Origin: Litsea cubeba
Lineage: Eukaryota; Streptophyta; Magnoliopsida; Laurales; Lauraceae
Direction of reading: 5' to 3'
Length of the DNA stretch: 64,000 bases
Assembly (NCBI GenBank): GCA_012931725.1
Contig: CM022950.1
Location: 59,436,491 to 59,500,490 of the forward strand
Shown: positions 1 to 9,393 of the stretch, in pieces
Numbering within the stretch: the first letter of the stretch is position 1
How the letters are laid out: every line of letters starts with the position of its first letter
The notes under the pieces: generated by a model
What the model was told of the DNA's origin: nothing
The model's input: only the letters and a program-made list of their open reading frames with translations
Databases searched by the model: none
Translations under genes and position numbers: made by a program

Positions 1-2190
1 CAAATGAAAACAATCAACACAGATTGATGTGTGTGTGAAGGTGGGTGTAGTGTGCAGGGGAGGAGAAGAAAAGGAAAAAAGAAAGAAAGAGAATGGAAGA
101 TGATGGATGGGGCGCAGGGGCTGTGAAGGTTTGTTGGTGAGTGTGGTGCGCAGGGGAGGAGAAGAAAATGAAAAAAGAAAAGAAAGAGAAAGGAAGATGA
201 TGGATGGGGAGTAGAGGATGTGGCAGGTGGGTGCTGTGGCTGTGCGTGGGTTTAGGTGTAGGGAGAAGAAGAAGGAGGGAGAATAGAAAAAAAGGAAAAA
301 CTAAACAATCAACACATATTGATGTGTGTGTGAAGGTGGGTGTAGTGTGCTGGGGAGGAGTGAAGGAAGGTGCTGGTTGTTTAAAGGCTGGTCGATTGGA
401 CTTTGGCCATAAGAGTTGAAGTGGGTTCGTGTATGATGCAGTAAAGAAAGTGAAATGAAAGAGAGATGGCTGTGATGAAGAGGTTGAATGGTAGAGGTTT
501 GGTTTGCACAGGTAGCTAGGTTCAGTATGTGGTGGTTGTTAATGTAGGCAGGCCGTGAGTTTGCTGTTTGGTTATGGGAATAAGATGTGAAGAAGATAAT
601 GATGCAAATATGAAGGGAGGTTATGTGTTTGGAAGGTGGGTCGTGGGAAGATATGCAATGGCAGTGAAGTTAGATGGGTGAGAAATAGCAGAGACGAATG
701 AAGTAAAACATGGAACTTGAAACAAAAATTGAAACAGAGAAGGTGAGAAGAGAACTTGAGATATAGCAGAGCAGTGAAGAAGGAGGAGGATGGAGAGAAA
801 AAAGAAAGAAAGAGGATGATGAGTGCAACGGCTGGGGAAGAAGAAGATAGAGAAGAAGATAAGATGATGCATGGGCGCAGGTGGGTGCAGGTGAAAAGAA
901 GAAGAGTGGGTGCAGGGAAGAAGGTGGTGATGCAGGTGGAAGTGCAGGATGAGGTGATGCAGTGTGTGAAAGAAGAAGAAAGTGGGTGCAGGGCGAATGA
1001 GGTGATGCAGTGTGTGAAAGAAGAATAAGGTGGGTGCAGGGCATACATGATTCCAGAGGGAAGAAGGTGGTGATGCAGGTGGAAGTGCAGGGTGAGGTGG
1101 CGCAGTGTCTGAAAGAAGAAGAAGGTGGGTCGAGAGTTAAAGATAGAGAGGGAGTGTGTGAGGCTGCTGCTGTGCAATGGCAGCGTGGTGCTCAGAGAGG
1201 AGAAGAAGGAACGGTACCTGGCGCAGGGGGAGAGGTCCGGCGGAGATGAAGCCGATGGAGGGTGGAGAGAGATGGGTTGCGGGGCTGCTAGCTGCGTGAG
1301 TGCAGGGGATGCGTGATGTGTGTAGAGGGAGAGATGAGAATGAGAGCAGATAGAGGGAGAGATGAGAATGAGAGCAGAAAAGATGTCGTGTGTGTGTGCA
1401 GGTGGGGTGTGCAGGAAGGTGTGCAGTGAAGAAGGAGGAGGAGGGAGAGAAAAAAGAGAAAGAAAGAGGACTAAGGGAATAGATGGTGAGGCCGAAGGGA
1501 TGTGCAGGGGGTTGTGTGGATTGCAGGAAGGAGGGAGAAAAGAAAGGAGCGAAGGGTGTGCAGAGAGAGTGCTCCATCTCATCCTTACGCCGGGCAACAT
1601 ACTGATGCAGCGTCCGCGCCGTCTGTTCTGCACGTGGGAAGAGGTCGGCGACGGTGCTGCGCAGGGAGGAGGAAGAAGAGAGGCGGAGGTGGTGGCGAGC
1701 AGAGAGAGTGCTCCAATGGAAGATGAAGGATGGGGCGCAGGGGCTGTGAAGGTGTGTTGGTGAGTGTGGTGCGCAGGGGAGGAGAAGAAAATGAAAAAAG
1801 AAACGAAGGAGAAAGGAAGATGATGGATGGGGCGCAGGGGCTGTGGCAGGTGGGTGCTGCGGCTGTGCGTGGGTTTAGGTGTAGGGAGAAGAAGAAGGAG
1901 GGAGAAGAGAAAGAAAGGAAAAAAAGAAAAGAAGATGGGTGTGCAGGTGGTGATGAAGTTGCAGTAGGAGGAAGAAGAAGAGAGGAAAAAGGAAAGAAAG
2001 AAGAAGAAAGAGGGTGTGGGTGCAGTACAGGAGAGAGAGGAAGAGCAGCACAGTGGGTAGTTGTGTGGGGAGAAGAAGGAGAAGAAGGGACGGCGAGGCG
2101 GCTGTGTGTGTGAAGGTGGGCGTAGTGTGCAGGGGAGGAGAAGAAAAGGAAAAAAGAAATAAAGAGAATGGAAGATGATGGATGGGGATA
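1..2190. repeat. Purine-rich local repeat array
   Basis: The plus strand is dominated by GAAGAAG, GGAGAAGAA and GGTGGGTGCAGG words. Blocks recur at long range: about 93-300 reappears at about 1715-1920, about 28-110 reappears at about 2108-2190, and 880-1130 holds shorter imperfect repeats built on GGTGATGCAGGTGGAAGTGC. The purine bias removes stop codons from the pyrimidine strand, which explains long open frames there. No start context, splice sites or protein family supports a gene. The array may be a decayed satellite or an expanded microsatellite cluster; its left limit is outside the window. Confidence 0.7.
1324..1379. repeat. 28-bp tandem duplication
   Basis: Two adjacent copies of a 28-bp unit beginning AGAGGGAGAGATGAG differ only at the last base. 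They lie within the purine-rich array and look like a recent slippage or unequal-exchange product. Confidence 0.85.
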
Positions 2191-2504
2191 ACGGACAGTT
2201 TAAATCGTGGGCAAGGATAAAGATTGATTGATTAAAGGAGATTTTAAAATTGAATGGGAGGAATTTTAGGGGAGTTGGAGAGAGATATTAGGGAGAATGA
2301 GACATTTTAGGGATTGGATTGCATATTGCATGGGGATTTAAATTTAAAAGGAATTAAAAAGGAGGGAAGGGCAATTAGGGACGTGGGTGCGCAAAAAGCA
2401 CGAGGGCGCGCCACGTGTCCTCCTCCCGGGCAGCCTCACCCGCCACGTGTCGCTCCCCCAGGAAAAAACCTGCTGCTTTACAATATATAATTTATTTATT
2501 AAGG
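2191..2504. other. Spacer without recognisable gene
   Basis: The purine-rich array ends here and the sequence becomes AT-rich with GATTGATTGATTAA-type words, followed by a short GC-rich patch near 2400-2450. No coding or repeat family was recognised. Confidence 0.5.
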
Positions 2505-2851
2505 AAGGCTCTCCTAAACTCAAGCTTAGGATAAAATCACGTAAGCTCATATTTATGGGGTCCATCTTTGGTCCATATAAATGGGCTAAACACATGATCC
2601 TCCTAAATTGCACATGTCCACCAACTTTCAGTCATATCTGAATTTACGGGACCGTTTGATTAACTATTAATCAATCCAAATGGGCTATTGACCATTAAAC
2701 TTTTTGGCCCATATGGAGATGATGGAAATCGCGGTTGGGGCTGATTTTTGTAGGGAGAAAGATCCCAGGTTGTCCTCAAAATCCCCTCATCCCTATTCCC
2801 ATATGGGTCCCCAGGTGGGTCCCACCACACACTTGAACTTAGGAGAGCCTT
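2505..2851. mobile_element. MITE, TCCTAAGCT family, copy 1
   Basis: The left end reads AAGGCTCTCCTAAACTCAAG and the right end is its reverse complement with few changes (CTTGAACTTAGGAGAGCCTT), giving terminal inverted repeats of about 20 bp around a 347-bp non-coding body. The interior shares phrases with copies at 17951 and 18339, such as the 'gtccaccaact' and 'gggtcccca' stretches, but in the opposite orientation. No clear target-site duplication was found. It encodes nothing and would depend on a transposase supplied from elsewhere. The superfamily is not determined. Confidence 0.7.
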
Positions 2852-3897
2852 GTTCTTTTTTATTATTATTATTATTTTGCTTGTGGCTCACTCGCAAGGA
2901 GAAAGGAGTGCAAACCTCCAGGTTTGGATCTTGCATCTGGGGCCCACGGGTATTGAAAAATAGATATAAATGTTTGTCTTTTTTATTTTTTGCAAATATC
3001 TATATCTATGATGATCCAACGGCTAGAATTTGAACCCGTAGTCATTATTGATCTTCTTAATATATCCAATGGTTGGGATCATGGTTTATGGTCCCAAAAT
3101 TTATAAAAAAAAACACAAAAAATCGGACTGCCTGTGGCCATTTCAAAACCTAGTCAACCCATGCATAGTATGTCAACGGTGGAAAACGTTTTAGCATGTT
3201 TCTCGAGATCCACATGGAATTAGAGGGTAATTGTTGGTCTCATTGCCGTTGTGGGCCTTCTAAAGAGGTGCAACGGTTCGGATCGTGATTATGGGTCCCA
3301 CAATGATAAAAAATTGAGATCAAATGTTACATTGTCTTACACATATCTAGAGATCCGAGATAGATCAACGGTTAAAATTTGGACCTCTAGCCATTTTTGG
3401 CCTTTTTAATACTTTCAACGGATCGGATCATCAACGAGGGTCCCAGAAATTGAAAAAGAAAAGAAAAAGAATTGTCCAAAGAGGACGCCCGTTTCACTGT
3501 AGCTCTGCCATCTACCAACTTCAAACATATGCCTCTGATTCAAATCTCCCTAATTTCCAGCCCCATTTGAAATAGAGGCAAATCATATAAACATTATTTG
3601 AAATAGAGATGGCAAGATATATTTCCAAACAATCTAAAATTTTTTTCATACAGTTTTTATTTAGACGATAAGAGGCAAGAATCAGATTTGCCAAATATTC
3701 CAAAACAATCCAGACCCAGTTACCCTTCAACTCCATCCAGTAAAAACCTCAAAATTGCACTCCTTTACCTGAGGACTATAGGTTTTTTTTTTTTTTTTTT
3801 TTTTATGCATTTTTTTAAGGTAAGGTGAGGATTTCTATAGGTTAAAAAGCTTAAGAGGATCCGGACTCCGGAGTGGCTGTTTAGTGAGTCAAAAAGT
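2852..3897. repeat. Spacer with diverged ~357-bp direct repeat
   Basis: About 2945-3110 and 3300-3470 are diverged copies. Both run through a 'caacggttaaaatttg' type phrase, then a 'tcattattgatcttcttaata' type phrase, then 'ggatcat' and 'gggtccca'. The offset is about 357 bp. A run of about 23 T lies at 3782-3804 and a TTA microsatellite at about 2861-2878. No gene is visible. It is probably an old unclassified transposon with internal duplication. Confidence 0.5.
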
Positions 3898-4102
3898 CTA
3901 CATGGAGGGATTATTTGGTCCGGTCCTTGGACCAATCACAAGGTCCCATTAAAATATCCAAAAAATCTACTTGGCCTGGTGTCAGGCCACTCATCGGGCC
4001 TGGCATCAGGCCAAGTAGCAGGGCTCCCAAATATCTTCCATGATATTTGGATGGGACCTTGGGATCGGTCCAACGACCGGTCCCAATAATCCCTCCAAGT
4101 AG
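3898..4102. mobile_element. Foldback MITE with nested palindrome
   Basis: The left arm beginning CTACATGGAGGGATTATT pairs with a right arm whose reverse complement begins CTACTTGGAGGGATTATT. The arms match over about 60 bp with only a handful of differences. Between them lies a second, almost perfect inner palindrome, from CTACTTGGCCTGGTGTCAGG at about 3967 to its complement ending CCAAGTAG at about 4018. The whole 205 bp could fold into one long hairpin. No target duplication is evident. It lies about 540 bp upstream of the F-box start codon, so it may affect that promoter; this is inference only. Confidence 0.75.
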
Positions 4103-4639
4103 CAGGGCTCGTGAGTGAGTGGGTCGCATGGTGTGGGGTCTTGTTTGAAATACAAATATTGGACAACTAGAGAAAGGAGTGAATGAGGAGGAGAAGAAGA
4201 ATAAGAAAGAGGAGGAGGAGAAAGAGAAATAGAAGAAAGGGGCTCAGTGAATCTAGACTCGATTTCTACTGGCTGGCCCGGTGTTACAGGAAGGAGGAAG
4301 GAGGATAAAAATCTCAACTTTATTACTCTGTGAAGAGAAGGAGGAAGGAAGATAAAAATCTCAACTTTAGCCTTTGAAGAGAAAGAGAAGAAGAATCACA
4401 ACGTCAGGTGCATCTCGTCCTCCCTCTCTCTATCTCTCTCGCTTTCCCCATTCCTTTTGTTGATTTTTTAGGGTTCGGCCGATCTCCTTATTTCGGGCCA
4501 AAATCTAGAATTTCGGATAACGGTTTTCAATGTAGTAAAAGAACCCAGATTTCAAAGTGTTACACGAAACCGAATATAATATCAAGATCAAGGCGCTACA
4601 ATCTCTTTTCGTATTGAAACTTAGTGTCTTTTTTTTGGA
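4103..4639 (+). promoter_or_regulatory. Upstream region and leader of the F-box gene
   Basis: This stretch contains purine-rich and CT-rich leader-like sequence, including 'ctctctctatctctctcgc' near 4425-4442 and 'tttttagggttcggccg' near 4464, typical of plant 5' untranslated regions. A segment of about 31 bp ending GATAAAAATCTCAACTTTA is repeated with a 47-bp offset at about 4291 and 4338. No convincing TATA box was identified, so the transcription start is not placed. Confidence 0.4.
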
Positions 4640-6621
4640 ATGAAGAAGAAACAAGCATATTGTCAATCCTCGCAAGGAAGTGTAGATATGATCAGCAATC
4701 TATCTGAGGATGTGATGAGTTCCATCCTGGCGCTTCTGCCAATAAGAGATGCGGTTAGGACCAGCATTTTGTCAAAAGAATGGAGGTACAAGTGGGTTAC
4801 CATCCCTGATGTGGTTTTCAACGGCAAATGCTTGATGGCGCAAAGTCCATCATCATCAGCTTCTAATGATGTAGTTTTCAATAAGGATTTCTTGATTTCG
4901 CAATGGGCATCATCATCAACTTATAATGATGAAACTGCATGTGCCCATGTTGTGGATCAACTTGTCTCGCAACTGATTGGCCCTATTTGTAAGTTTTCGT
5001 GCTTGTTCTTTTCTATCCTAAGCTCCCATCAGATTGATCGCTGGATCATGTTCCTGTCAAGGAATCATGGGAATGGGATTAAAGAATTCAGACTCGCGAT
5101 AGACATAAAGGTAAGTTCGTATGATAGAGGAAAGACACATTGGTATAATGTGCCCTGTAGTATCTTCTACTATAAAGAGTTGCGTCGTTTGGAGTTGCTC
5201 AATTGCATATTGGAACTGCCTCCAACATTCAAAGGTTTCCACAATCTCTCGGTCCTTTATCTTGCTGCTCGCATCTCAAGAGATGATATTGAACGTCTGA
5301 TTTCGGAATGCCCTCTTCTAGAGTGGCTGAACTTTATACCCTTTGATTTCTATCAGTGTCTCAACATCCATGCTCCAAATATCCGTTACTTGGTGCTCGA
5401 TGGAGAATTTCGAGATATTTCAATTAAAAGCAGTCCACTCTTGACTAATGTGTCTCTGAATTCGGACATACCCCCATCCTTGTGGAACGCACGTGGTAGC
5501 CCTTGCACTTCGGTCCAGTTTATTGGGTACTTACATGGGGTTGAAAGACTTGCATTGACGGAGACTTTTCTACAGGTAACAATAATGCTTTTTGTTGGCT
5601 TTCAGGATCCATTATATACTTCTTTTTTTTATTTTTTTTAATGATTCAATAATAATTTTTATAGGACAAAAGCCATCATACTATGCAGTCGGCATGAGGT
5701 CTTGTTCAGAGGTCCTTTTGCATGTAAGGTCCCATCATGGATCTTTAGGCTTCCACTCCATCAATTTATTGAGATCGACCTAACAAACCATCAAGAGCTT
5801 GAAAACCTAATAGTTCTACTAGTTTTCGTAGAACTGTCCATTTTGCAACCTCATGATCACAGGCAATAATTATCACATAAAGTTGATTAAGTGGGGATCA
5901 ATTTAGAGACCCCAGGTCTACCATTACCATCAAGGAGAATCCAAAACATTGTAGGCCACATGACCCTCTATGGCCTATACATAATTTGAAATTCCATTCA
6001 TTCCATGCTAACAGGAGCTGATTTAGCTTAAGAGTCCTATGGTAAACTGGAATGCATTTACTTCTGATATAACTTAAACTCAATGATAATCTGGAATGCA
6101 TGAAACTCTTTTGCAATGTTTGAAACAAGCTTTTTTAGCGCATTGCTCTTTATAAAATGATTTCAATTTGTTCTCTTTTTGCAAGTATTTATGCATTGAC
6201 ATTGTACCAAAGAAGCTTTCTGCCACATTGGATCACCTGAAGTATCTTGAAGTTGACATAGAGCGCAATTCAACGGAGATTTTGCCCATCTTATGCATAT
6301 TGAGGAGCTCACCAAATTTGAAACAACTTAAAATCAAGGTGAGTTACATTTTAGGTGTGGTTATCATGAATTTTGTTCTTGTTCTGGTCTTAAAATTTTC
6401 AATACTGATATGATTTCATGTGTCTGAGTTTGTTTTTAATCTAGTATCGTATAGATGATGAAGGGATGAGAGATGGTCTATTTGAAGAAGTGGATGATCT
6501 ATCTGGAGAACAGGTTGAGTTATATGGTGTAAAAACACAGTTTGATTCTTTTTTATGTCACCTCCATGCCGTGGAGATCACTGGACTCGCCATGTTATTG
6601 GATTTGCAATTCATAAGATGA
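4640..6621 (+). CDS. F-box/FBD/LRR protein (At1g13570-like), early stop
   Basis: This is a probable SCF ubiquitin-ligase substrate receptor. Exons are 4640-5575, 6186-6338 and 6445-6621. All junctions are phase 0 with GT-AG borders (GTAACA/TGCAAG and GTGAGT/TCTAG), and the reading frame gives 421 residues. Residues about 18-60 form the F-box (ISNLSEDVMSSILALLPIRD, then SILSKEWR). Residues about 175-310 carry the leucine-rich stretch typical of plant FBD proteins (ELRRLELLNCILELPPTFKG, SECPLLEWLNF). Exon 2 has the family signature HLKYLEV and ILRSSPNLKQL. Exon 3 begins the FBD domain, but a TGA at 6619-6621 ends it where the family continues, and recognisable FBD codons follow in frame. A 20-residue tandem duplication occupies residues 57-96. 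A perfect-looking AGGTAAGT at about 5109 is not used, since the frame runs through it with conserved sequence. It is either a C-terminally shortened gene or a young pseudogene. Confidence 0.82.
4808..4927 (+). repeat. 60-bp in-frame tandem duplication in F-box exon 1
   Basis: Two adjacent 60-bp units (4808-4867 and 4868-4927) both begin GATGTGGTTTTCAA or GATGTAGTTTTCAA and end with TCATCATCA then TAAT. They encode two versions of a 20-residue unit (DVVFNGKCLMAQ... and DVVFNKDFLISQ...). The copies have diverged at roughly a third of positions, so the duplication is not very recent. Confidence 0.85.
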
Positions 6622-6783
6622 ATACTTTCCAATGCCCCTGTGCTCAAGACAATTAAAATTTATACTAATGTATATGTCGAAGCTGAAAAAATTTCAAGGA
6701 TTTTGAAAGGGTTGTTGCAATCTCGACGGGCATCCTCACAGGCAGAAATTATATACTTGGGTCATTACAAAGGAAGTTATTAA
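6622..6783 (+). pseudogene. FBD-domain tail beyond the in-frame stop
   Basis: After the TGA the same frame stays open for 53 codons to TAA at 6781. It encodes the expected C-terminal half of an FBD domain (ILSNAPVLKTIKI, then a stretch with SRRASSQAEIIYL). Conservation of this tail argues that the stop is recent, or that readthrough or an allelic difference keeps it under selection. There is no alternative splice site that obviously removes the TGA. Confidence 0.7.
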
Positions 6784-7189
6784 GGTCTTAAGGTACATCT
6801 TTTCCCCCCTTTTTCATTTTTCTTTACTGTTTTTGGTTTTTACATTTTTCTGTGTGTACTTTCATCCAATCAGCATTATAATCATCATCTTATCTTTATC
6901 TTTATCCCATAGATCTGGTGGGCTTAGTGCATTTTACTCAAATAAAGAAACATGCTACCTCGTCGTTTTCTAGGGTCATCATTGGGAGTTCGCCGCCTTC
7001 TCACTTGATCCTATTTGAGTAATTATTTTTTTTAAATATTTTTTATGGATAAAAAAAATTAAAAATTCATCATTGCGATTTCTAATAAAAAAGAAATGAC
7101 AAGGAAAAGGTCTTTGTTTCTGTGAATGAATGAAGATGGTTCTCATAACTCTGAGCAATGTTACCTCTTATGGGGTCTAGTCAAGGGCT
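6784..7189. other. 3' flank of the F-box gene, no gene
   Basis: AT-rich sequence with T runs and a run of A near 7048. It probably includes the F-box 3' untranslated region. Nothing else was recognised. Confidence 0.4.
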
Positions 7190-7530
7190 AAAGCATCGGC
7201 TATAGAGTTGGCTGATCTAACCTCATGACGAAAGCCAACATTAATAGGTATAAGAGCATTATACCCAAACCTACACTACAATTACAGGACAAAAATCCTC
7301 GCAAGGAAAATGCCTCTCACCCCCCTACTTAGCTAAAGCATCGGCTATAGAGTTGGTCGATCTAACCTCATGACGAAAGACATTGTTAATAGAAGAAGAA
7401 AGTACCCAAATCTCATTAAAGAGAAATTGGAATTTCCACGGGTTCACCTTCTGCTTAGTGACCCAAGCAATAGCATTAGAGGAATCACTTTCAACAATAA
7501 GGTCACCAACATAATGCCTAGAAAATCACC
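7190..7530 (-). pseudogene. LINE RNase H domain fragment
   Basis: Read on the minus strand, about 7460-7515 encodes GDLIVESDSSNAIAWVTK and about 7331-7385 encodes NVFRHEVRSTNSIADALA. These are the two most conserved blocks of the RNase H domain of plant LINE (non-LTR) retrotransposons, including the ESD and DALA signatures. The 48-bp block coding for the second motif occurs twice, at about 7190-7240 and 7331-7380. The intervening sequence is not coherent, so this is a rearranged fragment without any other LINE domain nearby. Confidence 0.75.
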
Positions 7531-7762
7531 GGAGAGATTCCAAGATAGCAAGTACTTGTGATGCCTTTTTTGAGAAGGAATGATCAATAAAAAAGAATAT
7601 TTGGGTGCTTTTTCTCTCTCTCCTACAATGAGAATGGTGTGATGCCACTAGGTGTGAAGCCTAGCAAAATTGGGCGTGAAGCCTTGCAACTCTTCTCCCA
7701 TCCACTCCACATCAATTGCTAAAAAGAAGGGTGCCGGTAAAAGGGGTGTTTGTAGGGCCAGC

Positions 7763-9385
7763 CATGGTTCAAATAATTGGCCGATACCGATATGAATCGG
7801 TATCGGCCAGTACCGATCCGATATCAGCTGGAGATATCGGTATCGGTACTACCCCCAAAAATATCCCCAATATATCGGGTGATATCGGCCTTCATAATAT
7901 CGGTCGATTAGTCTCTCTCTCGTTCTCAGTTTTCCTCCCTAATCCCTGAGCCTTCTTCATGCAAATTAAAATGGAAAAAAAAACAAAAAAAACTACATGT
8001 TGCAGTAAAATAAAACAGAGATTGAAGGAGGGGATGAGGAGGAGAGAAAGCAACTGGATTCCATCCCACCCTTTGGCTCCTCCACTGCTACCGGCCGGCC
8101 GCACCACCGCACCAGCCGACCATCGCTCCGCCTTCTTCCCCTCCCCTCCTCTGTTCCTCTTCCTCCTCTCCTCCTCTCCTCTCTTTCCTTTCTTTTTCTT
8201 TTTCCCTTTCCCTTTTCCTCTTTCCTTTCCATCCTTCGTTTCCCTCCCATTTTCTCTCCTCTGTTTTAGGCAATTGACGAAATGAAAGGACGTGAGAAAG
8301 GGGGGAAAAGGGTAAATGCCCTTTTTAGGGTTTCTTTCCTTTTCTAACCACCATCAATTGAGTATGTAACATTAAAATCATGGCACCTTATGGGTCCCAC
8401 AATGGAACCCACCTAAATAAAATCCAAACCGTTCAAAATAACTCTCCCTCCCTTTATCATGCCCTGAGAAAGTTTCACTCTAATTGGAAATTTTCCTACC
8501 ATTAGATTAATCAATCAACCAATTAGAAAAAAAAATCAATCTAATAAGAACAATTCTCCTAATAAAATGAGATTTGGATGAGGGCCCATGCAAGAGAAGG
8601 GAAACTATTTTAAGTGGTTTAGATTTTTGTAGGTGGGTCTACTATGAAGACTACAAGATTTCTAAACTGCCCTCATTAATTTTTAATTACACCTTACTCA
8701 AAGGGCCTAATTATCTTAAATCTAAACCACTCAAAGATAAATGTCCCTTCTTGAGTGGTCCTTTAATTTTTCTTACTCAAATAGGAGTTGGGCCCAGCGA
8801 ATTAACGATTTATAAGACATCTAGAGTAATGATTCAAATCATGTAGCATGGCCAATTCAATTGTTGCCAGACTATGATTCAAGTAAAATTTTTACAAAGT
8901 TATTACAAGATGTGATAGTTATTTTTAATCATTGGGATTTTAAATATGGCTACATTAATAGGTTTGTAAATTATTAGAATGGACACATATATTATACATT
9001 AAAACTTGACATATTTAATAATTAATGATTAGTGAGCGATACAGGATCTTATGACTTGTGGGGACCGATATTTTGATTTATAGTTGTTACTAATGGAAAA
9101 AGATACCGTTTTCCAGCATTTTAATATTTAATAATTAATGATTAGTGAGCGATAAAGGATCTTATGACTTGTGGGGACCGATATTTTGATTTATAGTTGT
9201 TACTAATGGAAAAAGATACCGTTTTCCAGCATTTTATAATATTATGGATTTTTTGGATATTTTTTCAATTTTTGGATTAAAAAAAAAAATTCACACCGCG
9301 ACGGATCAATAACCGCGACCGATACCGATATCTCGGTTTTTTATCCCGGCCGATACTGCGACCAATACCGCGATTTTGAACCATG
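7763..9385. mobile_element. Non-autonomous hAT-type element, copy A
   Basis: The element begins CATGGTTCAAA and ends TTTGAACCATG, a perfect 11-bp terminal inverted repeat. It is flanked by identical 8-bp target duplications GGGCCAGC at 7755-7762 and 9386-9393. An 8-bp duplication with a CA-starting terminus suggests the hAT superfamily. The subterminal regions are packed with GATATCGG and CCGATACC words in both orientations, a likely transposase-binding zone. The 1.6-kb interior holds a CT-rich stretch (8120-8270), a 113-bp tandem duplication and no transposase. A shorter relative sits at 37748-38772. Confidence 0.88.
9011..9236. repeat. 113-bp tandem duplication inside hAT copy A
   Basis: 9011-9123 and 9124-9236 are adjacent copies differing at about one or two positions (for example GCGATACAGG versus GCGATAAAGG). 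Copy B of the element carries only one corresponding unit, around 38530-38610, so the duplication arose in the lineage of copy A. Confidence 0.88.
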
Positions 9386-9393
9386 GGGCCAGC

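Noticed and set aside
572..1633. 353-codon minus-strand open frame rich in Ser, Pro, Leu and His
   Set aside because: It is the complement of a purine-rich repeat array. The pyrimidine strand lacks stop codons by composition. No family motif, splice site or start context supports it.
5107..5116. Perfect splice donor AGGTAAGT inside F-box exon 1
   Set aside because: The frame continues through it with family-conserved residues, so it is not used in the model.
7959..8285. Overlapping open frames on both strands in hAT copy A
   Set aside because: They arise from a CT-rich low-complexity tract inside a non-coding element.
8560..8800. Possible nested MITE (AGTGGTTTAGATTTTTG against AAATCTAAACCACTCAAAG)
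   Set aside because: An inverted repeat exists, but the terminal repeats are weak and no target duplication was seen, so no element is called.
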